Assembly: GCF_000972845.2 (NCBI RefSeq)
Contig: NC_040011.1
Location: forward strand, 22,929,062 to 22,993,061
Length of the DNA stretch: 64,000 nucleotides
Direction: 5' to 3'
Source of the DNA: Larimichthys crocea
Taxonomy: Eukaryota; Chordata; Actinopteri; Sciaenidae
The translations under genes and the position numbers were made by a program. Under the pieces are notes generated by a model, which worked only from the letters and a program-made list of their open reading frames with translations, had not been told where the DNA came from and made no database searches. This document shows, one piece after another, positions 37,976 through 49,379 of this stretch; positions within the stretch are counted from its first letter, which is position 1, and the number at the start of each line of letters is the position of its first letter.

Positions 37976-38325
37976 ACTAGCGGTTCGGTATTTGTGCCAA
38001 TACTGACTTTATTAAGTGGTTCTGGTATTGGCCATAATGTGACTGCTCCTCATAAATACAGTATGTACATTAGTAAAAATTATTGCTCCTGTCATCAGTT
38101 ACATTTATTCAGTTACCGCACACTGCCAGCTCACTTTTTTAGTGCCACAGTAGAGCATGGCCTCATGTTACCTGACATAAACGATTTCAATGAAACACAC
38201 AGTGAATTATACACATTTTAAATGTGGAAAAGAGGAGAGCACTGGCATCGGATAGGTGCTCCGTACCAGTAAATAACCAGAGTTTGGAATCAGTGTCGTG
38301 GAAAAAGTTGGATTGGTGCATTAAT
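37976..38325 (+). repeat. Degenerate 'GGTATCGG'-type dispersed repeat
   Basis: Words such as GCGGTTCGGTATTTGTGCCA and CAATACTGACTTTATTAAG, then GAGCACTGGCATCGGATAGG, TAACCAGAGTTTGGAATCAG and AAAAGTTGGATTGGTGCATT, occur in the order of a common fish repeat rich in GGTATCGG words. The copy is strongly diverged. Confidence 0.45.
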
Positions 38326-38645
38326 ATATTTGACTATTCAAACCAATGAAAAACAGGTTGGCTTCCTGTCTCACAATATGATAAACTGCTGCTATGATCA
38401 ATGCAGGCTGCTACTGCCGCTAACTAGTCACATTATCACATCTGGCTAAGTGATCACATTTTTAGTACGCCTTCTATGATCTAAGTCAAACACGTTCTAC
38501 ATTTACACAGCCTGAAACACTAAAAACAGCTTCCTCAGCCAAATTCAACAGAGTCCCTTTTCCACACTTCCCCAAATAGTAGATTTTACAACTTTATGCT
38601 CATTTACATTTTTGTTTGCTTTGTCACACTATCATTTGTGGCTGC

Positions 38646-38648
<3 letters not shown>

Positions 38649-38679
<31 letters not shown>
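38649..38679 (+). repeat. 31 nt poly-A tract
   Basis: A pure A31 run, the longest in the window. It could be the tail of an old retrocopy, but no duplicated flank or recognisable body precedes it. Confidence 0.95.
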
Positions 38680-38682
<3 letters not shown>

Positions 38683-38929
38683 CAAAGCTGACTGATCTAC
38701 CTGACAGTGGTGTTGGTCCCAATGAGGTGTTAGGATCGAACTCTCTCCACAGTATCATAAAAGTGTTATTTACAATGGCCTGAACAACTTAATAGATTCC
38801 CCTGGAGGTGAATAGGAGGCCAGGGCTCTAAATCAAGGCTGGTTAAAGGTAGATATTTAAACCTTTTTTCAATTTAAACTGCATCCATATTTTAAGAGTG
38901 GCGACTTAACAACAAGAAGGAACAAATCT

Positions 38930-39215
38930 CTGGCAATAAAGCACCACTGCTTGACCCATGTTGTTTCCCAGCCTCCCCTTTGATTATCAAATATCTGAGG
39001 AGGAGGGCAAAAGGGGGAAAAAAAAAAATACACCTCCTACAGGACCTCCACCTCTGCTCCCACTTCAAGAGCAAGGCGGTGCGACATGCAGCGGCGTACC
39101 GCAGCTCAAACTTCCCCTTCCTCTTGAGGGGAAGCCATTTTATTGTGTTCCACTGAGATAATTGCCAATCCTTTAAATGAAAGGGTTTTCTCAGTGCTCT
39201 GGTAATTACTAGATA
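38930..39215. promoter_or_regulatory. Candidate intronic element with TCF and homeodomain words
   Basis: CCTTTGAT at 38977-38984 fits the TCF/LEF core and continues into TTATCAAATATC. TAATTA sits at 39203-39208. Between them is a unique stretch interrupted by a poly-A run. Single motif matches are common by chance, so the call rests on the combination and on the texture. Confidence 0.25.
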
Positions 39216-41810
39216 CGCAGCAAGGGTCTGGTGAAGGAGGGGGGAGGTAAAGAGAAAAAAAAAGAGAAGAAAACATGACAGGCAGGTATTAAAATTCAAT
39301 GGGTGGGGCAGGAAGGAAGTCGAAAGAGGGATGTGTTGAAACAGAGAGAATGAAGGAGGGAGGGAGGCACGCTGTGCTGCTGTAGCCTCCGCTTGGGGTT
39401 GAGGAAGGACATGTTTATGGTCTGAGGGTTGGGCTTTTTTTTTTTTTTTTTTGATCCAGCAGAGCAATCCTATGCCAAGTGCCAAAGACACATCTGCTCC
39501 TGGGCAATCCTTTGCAGTGGTAAGGTGATTTATGTGGTGATCACTGACCTCTTTTCCTAAATCACTGGTCTTTTTTTAGGAACTTCCCATCAAATTTAGA
39601 GCAGCTGAGCTGAGTTGAATAATTCTTTCAGACAGCGCAAATTACATACTGCGCTTCCTACTCGGTGTGTTGAAGAATGTCTCTCAGTGATGATGGAGAG
39701 ATTGAAAACCAAAGCAAACTGTAACTGCACATGCAGTTATACACCTAAAAGGTTTCTGGATACACTGGCACATTTTCACAGCACAGCTTTATGAATCACC
39801 TGAGGTAAACACACACAGGCCGACGAAGTAATTGTGGGGCACAGTTGTTAGGATTACACACTTATTAACTATTGATGTTTCACAGTTTGCTGAAAATAGA
39901 TAAAGCAAAGCTTTAGTGTCTAAGTTGGAATGGCAGAACAGATTAACAACAAAAGAAGATTTCAAAAAGTTGGTTGTGCAGCAATCTAAAAAAAAAAGAA
40001 AGAAAAAAAAGGAATGAGTATCTTAAAAGGTGTTGATTGAGTGCATCCATGAGCATGTGTTTTCCTGTTAAGGCCTGTTTTCCAATGTAATGAACTTCAC
40101 ATACTGAATATGTACTATGACAAGTGTCTTACCATCCAGAACAGACACAAAACTGTGTAGGAAAATGCAACCACATCACCAGACGATTGGACGAATTTGC
40201 AAGATTACACATCTGCACACAGGAACTACAATATGGTTAAGTTTAGGGCTTGGCTAAACTTGACAACTTTATTTCAAAATGGATTAATTGGACCCTGCCA
40301 TCCTCTGTCTTCCTTTCTCATTCACTTTTTAAGGAATTTCTGGATTACTAAATGCTATGCGAAGTTCTGTATTTGTCATTAGGTACAAGAAGACCGTTTG
40401 CATCTCACTTGCAGTGATTGAAAAAACAATAAGATGAGAGACCATATAGAAAATGAGCTCAACTATATGAGGCAACAGTGTACACGCAACAGTTTCACTT
40501 CCAATCCTGGATTATGAACTGGGAAAAGTGGGCAACTTACTTGGGTTCCCAGCCTACCAGGGGTCCCAAAACGTATGGAATGTGTTCCACTAAAGTACAG
40601 TATCAACAAAGGCAGGCTGAAAGTGTACATCACTAAAGGTATATCAGCCATTGAGCAGATCCCACAGTTGTCTAAATTAATTTTGCACCCACCGTGCAGT
40701 GCGGTTGTCCAGCAGTGCTGACAGGTATGTAGACCTATCAAATGATCTTTTTACATGTGATCAGGTATCATTTACACACTTTCTCCTGTGGTCCCTGACC
40801 ATGGAGAATGGGGCTTGTCAAAGGATTGCCTGTTGAGGGTCTGCTGGTCTACTGGAAAAAGGTGTTCTCTTGGCTTGTTATGTGACACGGAGGGGAGACA
40901 GGCCAGAGGAAGGCGAGGGGAGGAGAGTGGGGTGGAGGGTCAAGGCACACAACAATGGCCCCTCTCAAGTTGGGAGGGCCCATCAGTTAAGTGTGTTTTC
41001 CTGCAATTTGAGAAAGTGGAATCTGGTCAAATTGGTGTCCTCTTGAGTTCTGAATGCGTGAGTCATGTGACTATGGGAGGGGGATGAGGTGAGTTTGGGG
41101 GTGTGTATGAGTGGGCTGGTACTGCCTTAATTGATACTTTCAGCTCTTCCGAAAGGAGTGAGACCCTCAGTAGTGCTAAACAGTGGCATTCCAGGTCAGA
41201 CTGACTGTCTCCATAGCGACGGCCAGGGGGGAACGCAAGCGCCGTCATTCGTGGACAAGATTGGATGCTGGAAATGGATATGGAGTGACAGGTCAACGCC
41301 ATGGGCCACATAACACACTGCAGCCACACGGGTTAGGCATCCTTCACTCGGGCAATGAGATTCGATGGGGGGGGGAGTTATCCAGAGGGTCAAGGGGCAT
41401 TACAGCATCATACTGGACATAATGAAAGCCAACACGGTGGACAGTTATAATTAATCAATGCTGTATGGCTTGCAGTTGACAGAGACAACCGATGGCCAGA
41501 CTCAATTCTTCATAATTATGTTGGATAAATGGTTTGTACACTTGTTTGGAAGATCTTGCATCTCATTTTTTTATGCAAAAAAAAAAGACGTGTTCCTAGC
41601 TTTATGGAGTCATATTTTAGAAAATCCCAGCAAAGAGCACTTGGATATACAGCAATAAAACATGAAAACTGTAAGCGAGAACTGATAAAATGCTTTAAAA
41701 CTACAACACCTGTCATAGTTATTAGAAATAGTACTGAACCCCTTGGATCCTTCATCTGTAGCAACCATGTTGATGTTCAATATGTTAGATAAAAAAAAAC
41801 ACACAAAACT

Positions 41811-42085
41811 AGGGCTGCGGCTGATGATTACTTTTTGATTGATCTGTCGATATTTTTCTCAATTAATCAAGTTGTGTAGTCCATACAATGTCAGAAAATG
41901 GTGAACAATGATGATATTTCTTCCCTTAAATTTCTTGTTTTGTCCACAACCTAAACATATTCAGTTTACTGTCATAGAGGACTAAAGAAATGAGACTGTT
42001 ATTATTAAAGATTGTTCAAAAAATAGTTTGGATGAATTTAATAGTTGACAGCTAATAAATGAATTGAGTAATCATTGCTGTTCTA
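41811..42085 (+). mobile_element. Inverted-repeat element family Y, copy 2
   Basis: It begins AGGGCTGCGGCTGATGATTA and ends AGTAATCATTGCTGTTCT, imperfect inverted ends. Inside are AATGTCAGAAAATGGTGAA, CTTGTTTTGTCCACAACC and ATATTCAGTTTACTGTCATA, the words typical of this fish element. It is about 275 bp, non-coding and the most complete of the three copies. Confidence 0.75.
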
Positions 42086-43742
42086 GAGAAAACTAATGAC
42101 TCCCAGGCCCCCAATTCAGTGACATTTAAAAGTGACAGATTTAGGAGGAACGTGTTGATATTGTTTTGGTATTGGTACCAAAATTCAGCTACAGTATCAT
42201 GACTAAAAAAAAAAAATCTAAACAATACTTGCCTTTGTCCTCAGTATTAAGGCTTTAAATGTGAACACAGCCAATGTTTCATGTCCTATAGACTAATGCA
42301 CTGGAACAAGATAACACTTGTTCTATCTGTACAGCCTGGGAACTACAACAGTGTGCCTTGTGTAGTACCAGAGACAGTTCAGCAGTATTACAACACCATG
42401 TATTGTTTTGAAGGCTTATGTGGGCTGGGCACCTTTAGCACATGATGCCGACATAAAATCAATCAATCAAACAGAGCTGACCCATCGACAGGAGGCATTT
42501 AGATCCCAAAGTAATAATTGCATGATATGCAGTCCTATCTATTCAGTCAACTCAGCAACGCCCTGTTTGCAGAGACATATATCCTTTCTTTTACAAGGGG
42601 ATATTATTTTACAGTCTCCTGACCTTGGGTACACTGAATGAAACACAACACCGCCCACTAGTCTATTTTTGTATTTGTCTTACAGTAAGCTGCCGGTAAT
42701 TGAATCGTGCTCTCCAGGACTGCTAGACATGAATGGTGCTGCGGACGTATTCAGACTTAGTCACAGTGGTTAAGAACAAGGCATAATCTTGTGGCTACTA
42801 TGTTTAGGTCGTGTGACTCCAATTATGTTTATTTTTCCTTTGCTTTGTTTTTATTACTTGAACTGCGAGGCTTTAAACTCCGACTTAAGTTCTTGAGCAC
42901 GAGAAATCAGGTGATCGGTATTGAAACTTTGACGTGAGATATTTGTCCAGCTCATTCATAAATAAGCTCTTTGAATTTGGCTCTTTATACTCATAATCCT
43001 AAAAGATAAACTATACATAGAGCAACAGAAGGGTATTGCATCTTTAAAAATACCACAGAAATAATACAGAGAAAGTTCATGTTAGCAAGTGTATTTGGCA
43101 CCAACGCCAATTTTTCATGACTCACGTCTTCAGTACGCAGTGTATTTGAAGTTTACACCCAACAGGTGCGATGTCAAACAGAGGAGGTAAAGGCACAACC
43201 AAAACATGTCAAATCAAATCTAAAGATGCAGTTATTCAGTTCATCTGTGCATTAAACTGATGTAAAAGAAGCTGAATAAAGAAAAACTTGTTGACCTCAG
43301 TCATGTGTGCTCTGTAAGAATTCCACAAAATTAACCGCACCTCTGATTTTGTAACAACTCCTGATCTAGGTGATTCCCTTTGGCAAGAAAACAACAACCC
43401 TCAGTTTCTAAAGATAGATAAACTGGTCTATTCGCATGCTGTCAACTGCTTAATCTCAAAACTAACAAACCACAAACTGAAAGTCACGGGCTTTCTGACA
43501 GCAAGCCTCTGCTCTTTCACTTAAGGTCAGGTTTGGAGCTACCAATTCACCTAACTGAGTATTCAAAATAACTGAATGAACAAACCAACTGAACTACATG
43601 GGCAGGAAAAGCGAAAGTGTTCATTCAGTTGGAATGATAATAGGTTCACAAACAAAATTAGACTTTGTTATTACCTGAGGAAGGATGCTATTAGTCTTTG
43701 TCTGCTTGCCTGTCACAAGGATTCATCAGGAATCCATGCACA

Positions 43743-43792
43743 CAACTGGTTCTACGTTATAGAAAATGTTTTCCAAAACGTAGAACCAGTTG
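43743..43792. repeat. 50 bp near-perfect palindrome
   Basis: CAACTGGTTCTACGTT (43743-43758) is the exact reverse complement of AACGTAGAACCAGTTG (43777-43792). Inward, GAAAA and TTTTC also pair, leaving two mismatched positions and a two-base centre. As RNA or single-stranded DNA it would fold into a hairpin of about 23 paired bases. No similar flanking element is seen. Confidence 0.95.
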
Positions 43793-44269
43793 GGCAATCG
43801 AGGTAAATATCAAAATGATGTCAACAAAAGGCAGAACCTTTCTCAGCCAAGTGAGCTTCAGGCGCAATTTTGGAAGCCCATGAGAACCCCCAATTTGGAC
43901 AATACAGTTCCCCTATTACTGCAACTACCCAACATTACTGCCTCAAGATTGCACAAACAATTCCTCTTAAGGCTGGTGAGAACAGTGCTGCAGCAGTGCA
44001 TCAATCACACACACACAAAAAAAGTACTACTTTGCCGGCTGCCATCTGCTTGCAATTTCATGTAAAATCCAAGAGCAAAGGTCCTCTGAGATAAGCATCT
44101 TTTGGGCAAAACTTTCTCAGATGAGGGTCCCTGGTCTAATTTGTGTCCATTATCTATATTTATGTCCTCTATAGTGCAGTTAAGTAGTTTGTGAAAAGCC
44201 TGTTTGGTAATAGCATTTACAGTAATACATAAATTTTGAGCCGACTTGACTTGGGGGGTCCTCAGGATG

Positions 44270-44470
44270 TGAAGGACTGAAAAGCGGCGCTATCACGTAG
44301 TCTTTGTGCGTTCAGGTTTAGCAGGCTGTTGCAGTCTGGGTTGTGATTAGGGCTTTGATAAGGCATTGTTGATGGGCTGTGGAAAAGCGTTTTATCACTG
44401 GAGCATAATAGCGTGCATAAAAGCCATGAACCTGCGCTGAATAAATATGAGGCAGAACACACCCACAGAA
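44270..44470. promoter_or_regulatory. Candidate conserved intronic element
   Basis: A unique mixed-composition stretch with AAAGCGGCGCTATCACG, GGGCTTTGATAAGG, TTTTATCACTGG and GCATAAAAGCC. The repeated GATAA/TTATC words are GATA-like. It is bordered on the right by CA- and CT-rich low complexity. Texture-based call only. Confidence 0.2.
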
Positions 44471-44589
44471 AGACAAATGCACGCATGCACACGCACACAC
44501 ATATACAACTTGTGTGCGCAGCACCTTCCTGCAGATTATCTCTGTGAAAGAATGGCGGGATCTAGGGGCTTTTCCCCTCCCTGCCTCTC

Positions 44590-44995
44590 TTTCTCTGAAT
44601 GTGTGTGTGTGTGGTGTATCTCTATGCTCTCCCCCTCACACACACACTTTTGCATTCTCTCTCTCTCTCTTCTCCACCCCCCTTCCCTATCTCTTTCCAC
44701 CTTTCCCCTGGTATATTCCTTCCTCTCTGTTTCGCCCTCCATGCCTGAGTGCAAGGTGAGGATCACAAAAGGAACACCTGGCAAACACGGATGTGGTCCT
44801 CCTCTTCTCATTGTCACACCCCACCCCCCTCCCTTCCTCCCTCCCCACTCCTCCTCCTCCTTCTCCTCCTCCTCCTTCTCCCCCTCTTTCTCCCCCCGTT
44901 GACTCCCTTTTCAGAGAGGTGTTTGTAAGAATGGCAAACAAGGCTTTCAGCAGTAGGAGGAAGGAGGAAGACGAGGAGGAGGAGGAGGAGGAGGT
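44590..44995. repeat. CT-rich tract facing a GGA-rich tract
   Basis: 44590-44900 is strongly pyrimidine-rich, with CTC/CCT triplets at 44848-44880. 44953-44995 is the opposite, GGA-rich. The two triplet blocks are complementary when folded and lie about 70 bp apart. A CCACCACCACC stretch follows at 44997-45015. Open frames here are low-complexity artefacts. Confidence 0.85.
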
Positions 44996-45143
44996 GCCCA
45001 CCACCACCACCGCCACCTCCCCTCCCTCCTCAGCTCGTCTTTCACACGCCAGGAAGTGCTATTCAGACCAGGAGCTGCATGTACATGTCCCTCTGAACTA
45101 GTAACACCTCACTTCTTTCTCTTTCTCTCTCTGAGCACATATA

Positions 45144-45146
<3 letters not shown>

Positions 45147-45205
<59 letters not shown>
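45147..45205 (+). repeat. (GT)n microsatellite
   Basis: A pure alternating tract of about 29 GT units. Confidence 0.95.
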
Positions 45206-45207
<2 letters not shown>

Positions 45208-46533
45208 AAAGGCAGGACTGGGATAAACACAAGCAAGTTTGTTTTTTTAGTGTTCCAACTGTTCTGATAACACTTAAATAAAACAAACTTCTATGTTCAA
45301 CTTGAAACTCAGAAATCTAAAATACGTGTCATGTTCTCTGGGGTCACAAGTTGCTCAACACAAGCAGAGGCAGGAAAACTTCCCACAAAATTTTGAATTA
45401 TGAGGCTTTCACTTCTATCTGTGCTCGCGCCTGACAGTTTAATGACTTAATAAACAGAGAAACTTTGAATTCATTGTGTACAGTCACCAGCCTGGCTATG
45501 CCTATATATATGTTATTATGACTGTCATATATCTGATAAAAAACTTGAAAACCCACAGCTCCCAGGAATCAACTTTACACTTTTCAATCTCAAAACTCTG
45601 CTTTATGTTTAGGTCAGGTTCCACATAACCTTGGGATTTAACATACATACTGTGCAGGGTCATGCAAACTTTGTATTAAATGAAATGAGGAGACATGGAA
45701 CATCTTGGTTTTTGGCCTGATATTTGACATGTTTCAAGAGAGGAAAACCTTCTTGGCTGAGGCATCAGTTCAGGCCTGTATCTTTTTATAGATTTCATTA
45801 TAGAAATAAAACATGAGCAGCACATTGGCTCAGGGACAAGGTCCTCATTGTTTGATTTTAAAACAAGTCCTAATCAAGCATTCGAGTGCATTCGCATATT
45901 TGTGTTTCTGTTCTTTCTTTTTTTTTTTTTTTTCAAATGCCAGTGACTTTTTGCAAAATAGACGATGCAATAACTCAACATGACAGATGTTTGGCGGGCT
46001 GCACAATTTTTTCTTTTTCCTTACATCACTTAAACACACAGACATGAATTTTAGCAGAGGCGGAAAGATATTTTAGTTTGTACACCTTAGATATTCCGAG
46101 CAGAGCCATCAGCCATTAGAGCGGTTGGATTTCACTTTGATGTGACAGCTACAATCAAGGCTTAGCCAAAGTTGCCAAGTAGTAACTGTTCACCCATAAT
46201 AAACAGGAAATGAAAGTCTGGAATGTAAAGCATGTCTGATTTGTCTTTTTGTCCATCCTCCGTTGTAAACAAAAAGGCTTTGAAGTTGTGAGACAAAGAT
46301 AACGACTGATTTAAATGAACTAGTTCAACCGTTGCCAACTGCGTCTGAAGGTAAAAGGTGTTTATACCTGTTCTGAACAGTCGTGCTATAAAAGACTTGG
46401 TTAAAAGCCTTTCTTCATAATGAAGGTGAGGCACGAACAAATGGGGGATAAAGGCTTGCTCTTTTGGATAGTCTCTATTCAAAGGATGTTGCACTTGTGT
46501 ACACTAGTTGTGTAAAAAATGAGAAACGAGAGC

Positions 46534-46936
46534 TTAAAGGGTAACTTTGGTGTTTTTTAAGCTGGACCGCATTTTCACATTTTTAGGATTTTTTGTCTAA
46601 TTCATTCATCCATTATTGAGCAAGGGCGCTGCAGGAGGTAGCCACAAAACTGGCTGCAACATAACTTTAATGGGGAACTGCGCACAGAATAGTTCACATC
46701 TAACTCAACGATTAAGGTTGTGCTTTGACCAAACCAGAGTTGGTAATTGCTGTAACAGTGGGAAGACAAACCGAGGTATTGATGAGTTCTGTTTTGTTTC
46801 TGCTGAGTTTAAATGAAGTGTTACAATGTAACAACTTAAAATGTCTTTGTCAATGATTTCTGGTGGCTTTGAACACAGCGGTAGAAAGCTGTTTATTACG
46901 TCGCAGCCAGTTTTAGAGCTGCTGAATACCCTTTAA
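46534..46936 (+). mobile_element. TTAA-flanked MITE (395 bp)
   Basis: The left junction is TTAA|AGGGTAACTTTGG (46534-) and the right is GAATACCCT|TTAA (ending 46936). TTAA is duplicated on both sides, and the terminal AGGGTA / TACCCT are perfect inverted repeats. A TTAA target is characteristic of piggyBac-like transposases. The interior (AGCTGGACC, TATTGAGCAAGGGCGCTGCA, GTTTAAATGAAGTGTTACAA, TCAATGATTTCTGGTGGCTT) matches a repeat I recognise from other fish. It is non-coding. Confidence 0.8.
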
Positions 46937-48379
46937 GAGAATATCCTGACACTTGCGCACTCAATCACTGTGTGAAGCTGACATCCTTGACAGATTGCCT
47001 GTTAGGCAAAGTTGTAAAAATTCTCAGTTCAGATGCCGTTCGCAGATGCCATAATCATACTGACTGACCTTAACGGCAGAAACCCACCAGGCATGCCACG
47101 GTTGTGATGCTATTTTGGTCCTTTTTGTTCTCCACGCGTCTTCAAACTGCACCAGGAACATTTCAGAAGCAAAGCTTTTTTTCCTCACCAGACTTTGTTA
47201 ACTTGCTTAGATCTGTTCATTTCCCTTCTGGTGGGGTTACAAACATTGACTAGAGTGATTGTTATTAGTTCTGACGGCCAAGGCGCACCCGGAGCGTGTC
47301 GCATCCGTTGAATTTGAATGTTATTGAGTCTTAAAAAAAGAAAGTCTGATGAATCAGTAATGAAAATAATCATTAGCTGCAGCCTTTAGGGAGTTGTATA
47401 TGGCATGTGAAATCTTGTAATCCTTGTACAGTCTATTGCCGTAACCTATGATGTCATAGGCTGATGTTCTCAGAGCAAGTCTTCTACATTTACTGTATAT
47501 GGTCAAATACATTCTGAAAAAAAAAAGAAACGAAAGATAAATCCCCCAAAAGGGCGGACCTTCATCTGCACCCATCTTACCCATGTCTTGCCACTGTTTG
47601 TAAAATCCAAATAATAAAAAAACAGAAAAAGAAAAAAAAAAACATGACTAAACACTTGAGAGCAAGGGGCTTTTGTTCCCAAACATTCAAAGAGAAAAGA
47701 ACCAGGGCCTGAACATCAGCAGCACAGTGAGCAGCGCTCGATGATTAAGCTCCTTTCACACTTCAATGCAGGTACTGGTATGTTATAGGTCTGAAAAGAA
47801 AAAAAAAAGGCTTTTCCCTTTCTCTAAGAGTCTTTGTTAGGGTCAGGATGTTGTTGTAGGTCCAGCCCTTCTGTCCAATGACAGATATTAAAGTTATCAC
47901 TGTGAAGCATCAGCAGCAGCCAACCTGCATGTTCCGGTTACAGTGCCATGCAGGCTAACTGTGTGTGAGTGTGTCAGGTAAAGGGAGTGGTCTGTGTATT
48001 ATGATTGATTGTGTAGGGGTGTGTGGGTTGCATATGCCTTCTCATACACAAGAGGCTGATTTTATGTCTTACTCTAAGACAAACGTCTGTAGATGTGTAG
48101 AAGTGGAGGGACAGAACTACAGCAGGTTCAGGTATACAGGGTGTCACTTAATGATTTTATGAGAATGAAATTGATGTAAATGTTGTGGCTTTCAGAGTCA
48201 TCAGACTTTAATCCAATTGAACACCTTTCCATTTTGAAATTAATCTATTTTCTAACTGTCGATTCCGTGATTTTGGATTTGGAAAATGTGACTTAAAAGA
48301 AAACAGATCCGAGATAGCAGAATTTAAAGCTCAAATTTTATATTAAATGGAATATCTGAAGTTGGACATTTTGATATAG

Positions 48380-48908
48380 CTTAATAACACCTTGTTTGCT
48401 TGTGGTAATCACGTGGCAGCCACTGTGGCTGGGAAATGAAGCCACTGAGGAGGTGCTTGAAAACTGTAACTCCTTGAGCAGCCACTTGAGGCTCTTGACG
48501 CCTATATCAAAATGTCCAACTTCAGAAATTAACAATAAATTAACAATAAATGTTTACAGCATGGTTGAGAAAACAGTTTTGGATTCTATAGCTAATTTCC
48601 CCGTTCATAACAATTGTATGGGGAGTGTTTTTTTTCTCACCCATTCAAATAACATTAAGGCTTAAAGATGTGTATAACTAGCAGCAAGGACACTTTGACT
48701 GACAGGTACATGTAAGTGTCGTTACAGATGGCTTGTTTGAGAACCCTGGAGTCATTCAGCCTGCTTTAGGTTCGTAGATGATTAACCGTGAGGCGAAAGA
48801 AGCAGGATATCTAACATGGCGGCGGTCAGCAGAGCATATTTTAGGTTTTAAAACTTCAGAAAGCTGTGGGTGATGTCACACAAGCTCTGTCCATTCTTCA
48901 TACTGTCA
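48380..48908 (+). repeat. Dispersed repeat family X, copy B
   Basis: The same ordered words as at 12430-12852: CAGCCACTTGAGGCT, AAAATGTCCAACTTCA, AACAGTTTTGG, TATAGCTAATTTCCCC, TTACAGATGGCTTG, and a tail with GTGATGTCACA and CATACTGTC. This copy has an internal ATTAACAATAA direct duplication and extra CATGGCGGCGGTC sequence. The PBX/MEIS word of copy A reads TGACTGACAG here. Confidence 0.75.
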
Positions 48909-49339
48909 TTCGCTCTAATATGCTTTTTGGTGACTTGATCTCTCAAAGATAGATCTGATAGTTACGATGACTGCAATTATAAAAATACATAAAATAGTAT
49001 TGAAAAGTACAAGAACTGTTCCTTTAAACCACTGAGTGAGACTGTTCATTACAAAGACCTTTCTACGTCAGTTCTTTGGGTTACAACTGTTAAAAGTCAC
49101 GAGTAACTTAATGCCATTTTATTTAAATATCAGATTACAGTGTAAAATGAATGTCATCCCACAGCATGCACACATATACACAAACCCTAATCAAAGCCAG
49201 CTATGAATACATGACAGAAAGCCACCAAGATGTCCTCTCTGCCATCCAACTTCCTGTTTACACAGGAAGTAAACTGCTGCTTGTAAAGAAGGCAAACAGG
49301 GAGAGATAGCTAGAGGAGGAGGCTGTGCCTGAGTTGGGT

Positions 49340-49348
<9 letters not shown>

Positions 49349-49376
<28 letters not shown>
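49349..49376. repeat. (AT)n microsatellite
   Basis: Fourteen AT units, directly preceded by a short GT run. Confidence 0.95.

Positions 49377-49379
<3 letters not shown>

Noticed and set aside
38892..39491. Minus-strand open frame of 199 codons
   Set aside because: Crosses a poly-T run and a GA-rich stretch; protein is low-complexity and matches nothing I know.
40480..40620. Possible transposon end (GGTTCCCAGCCTACCAGGGG)
   Set aside because: Resembles ends of some fish hAT-like elements, but no second end, target duplication or coding remnant was found.
43743..43792. miRNA gene reading of the palindrome
   Set aside because: Stem is about 23 bp with an almost absent loop, unlike a pre-miRNA of about 60 nt with a terminal loop; kept as a structural finding only.
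44447..45101. Open frames with Pro/Ser-rich and Glu-rich runs
   Set aside because: Arise from CT- and GGA-triplet low complexity.
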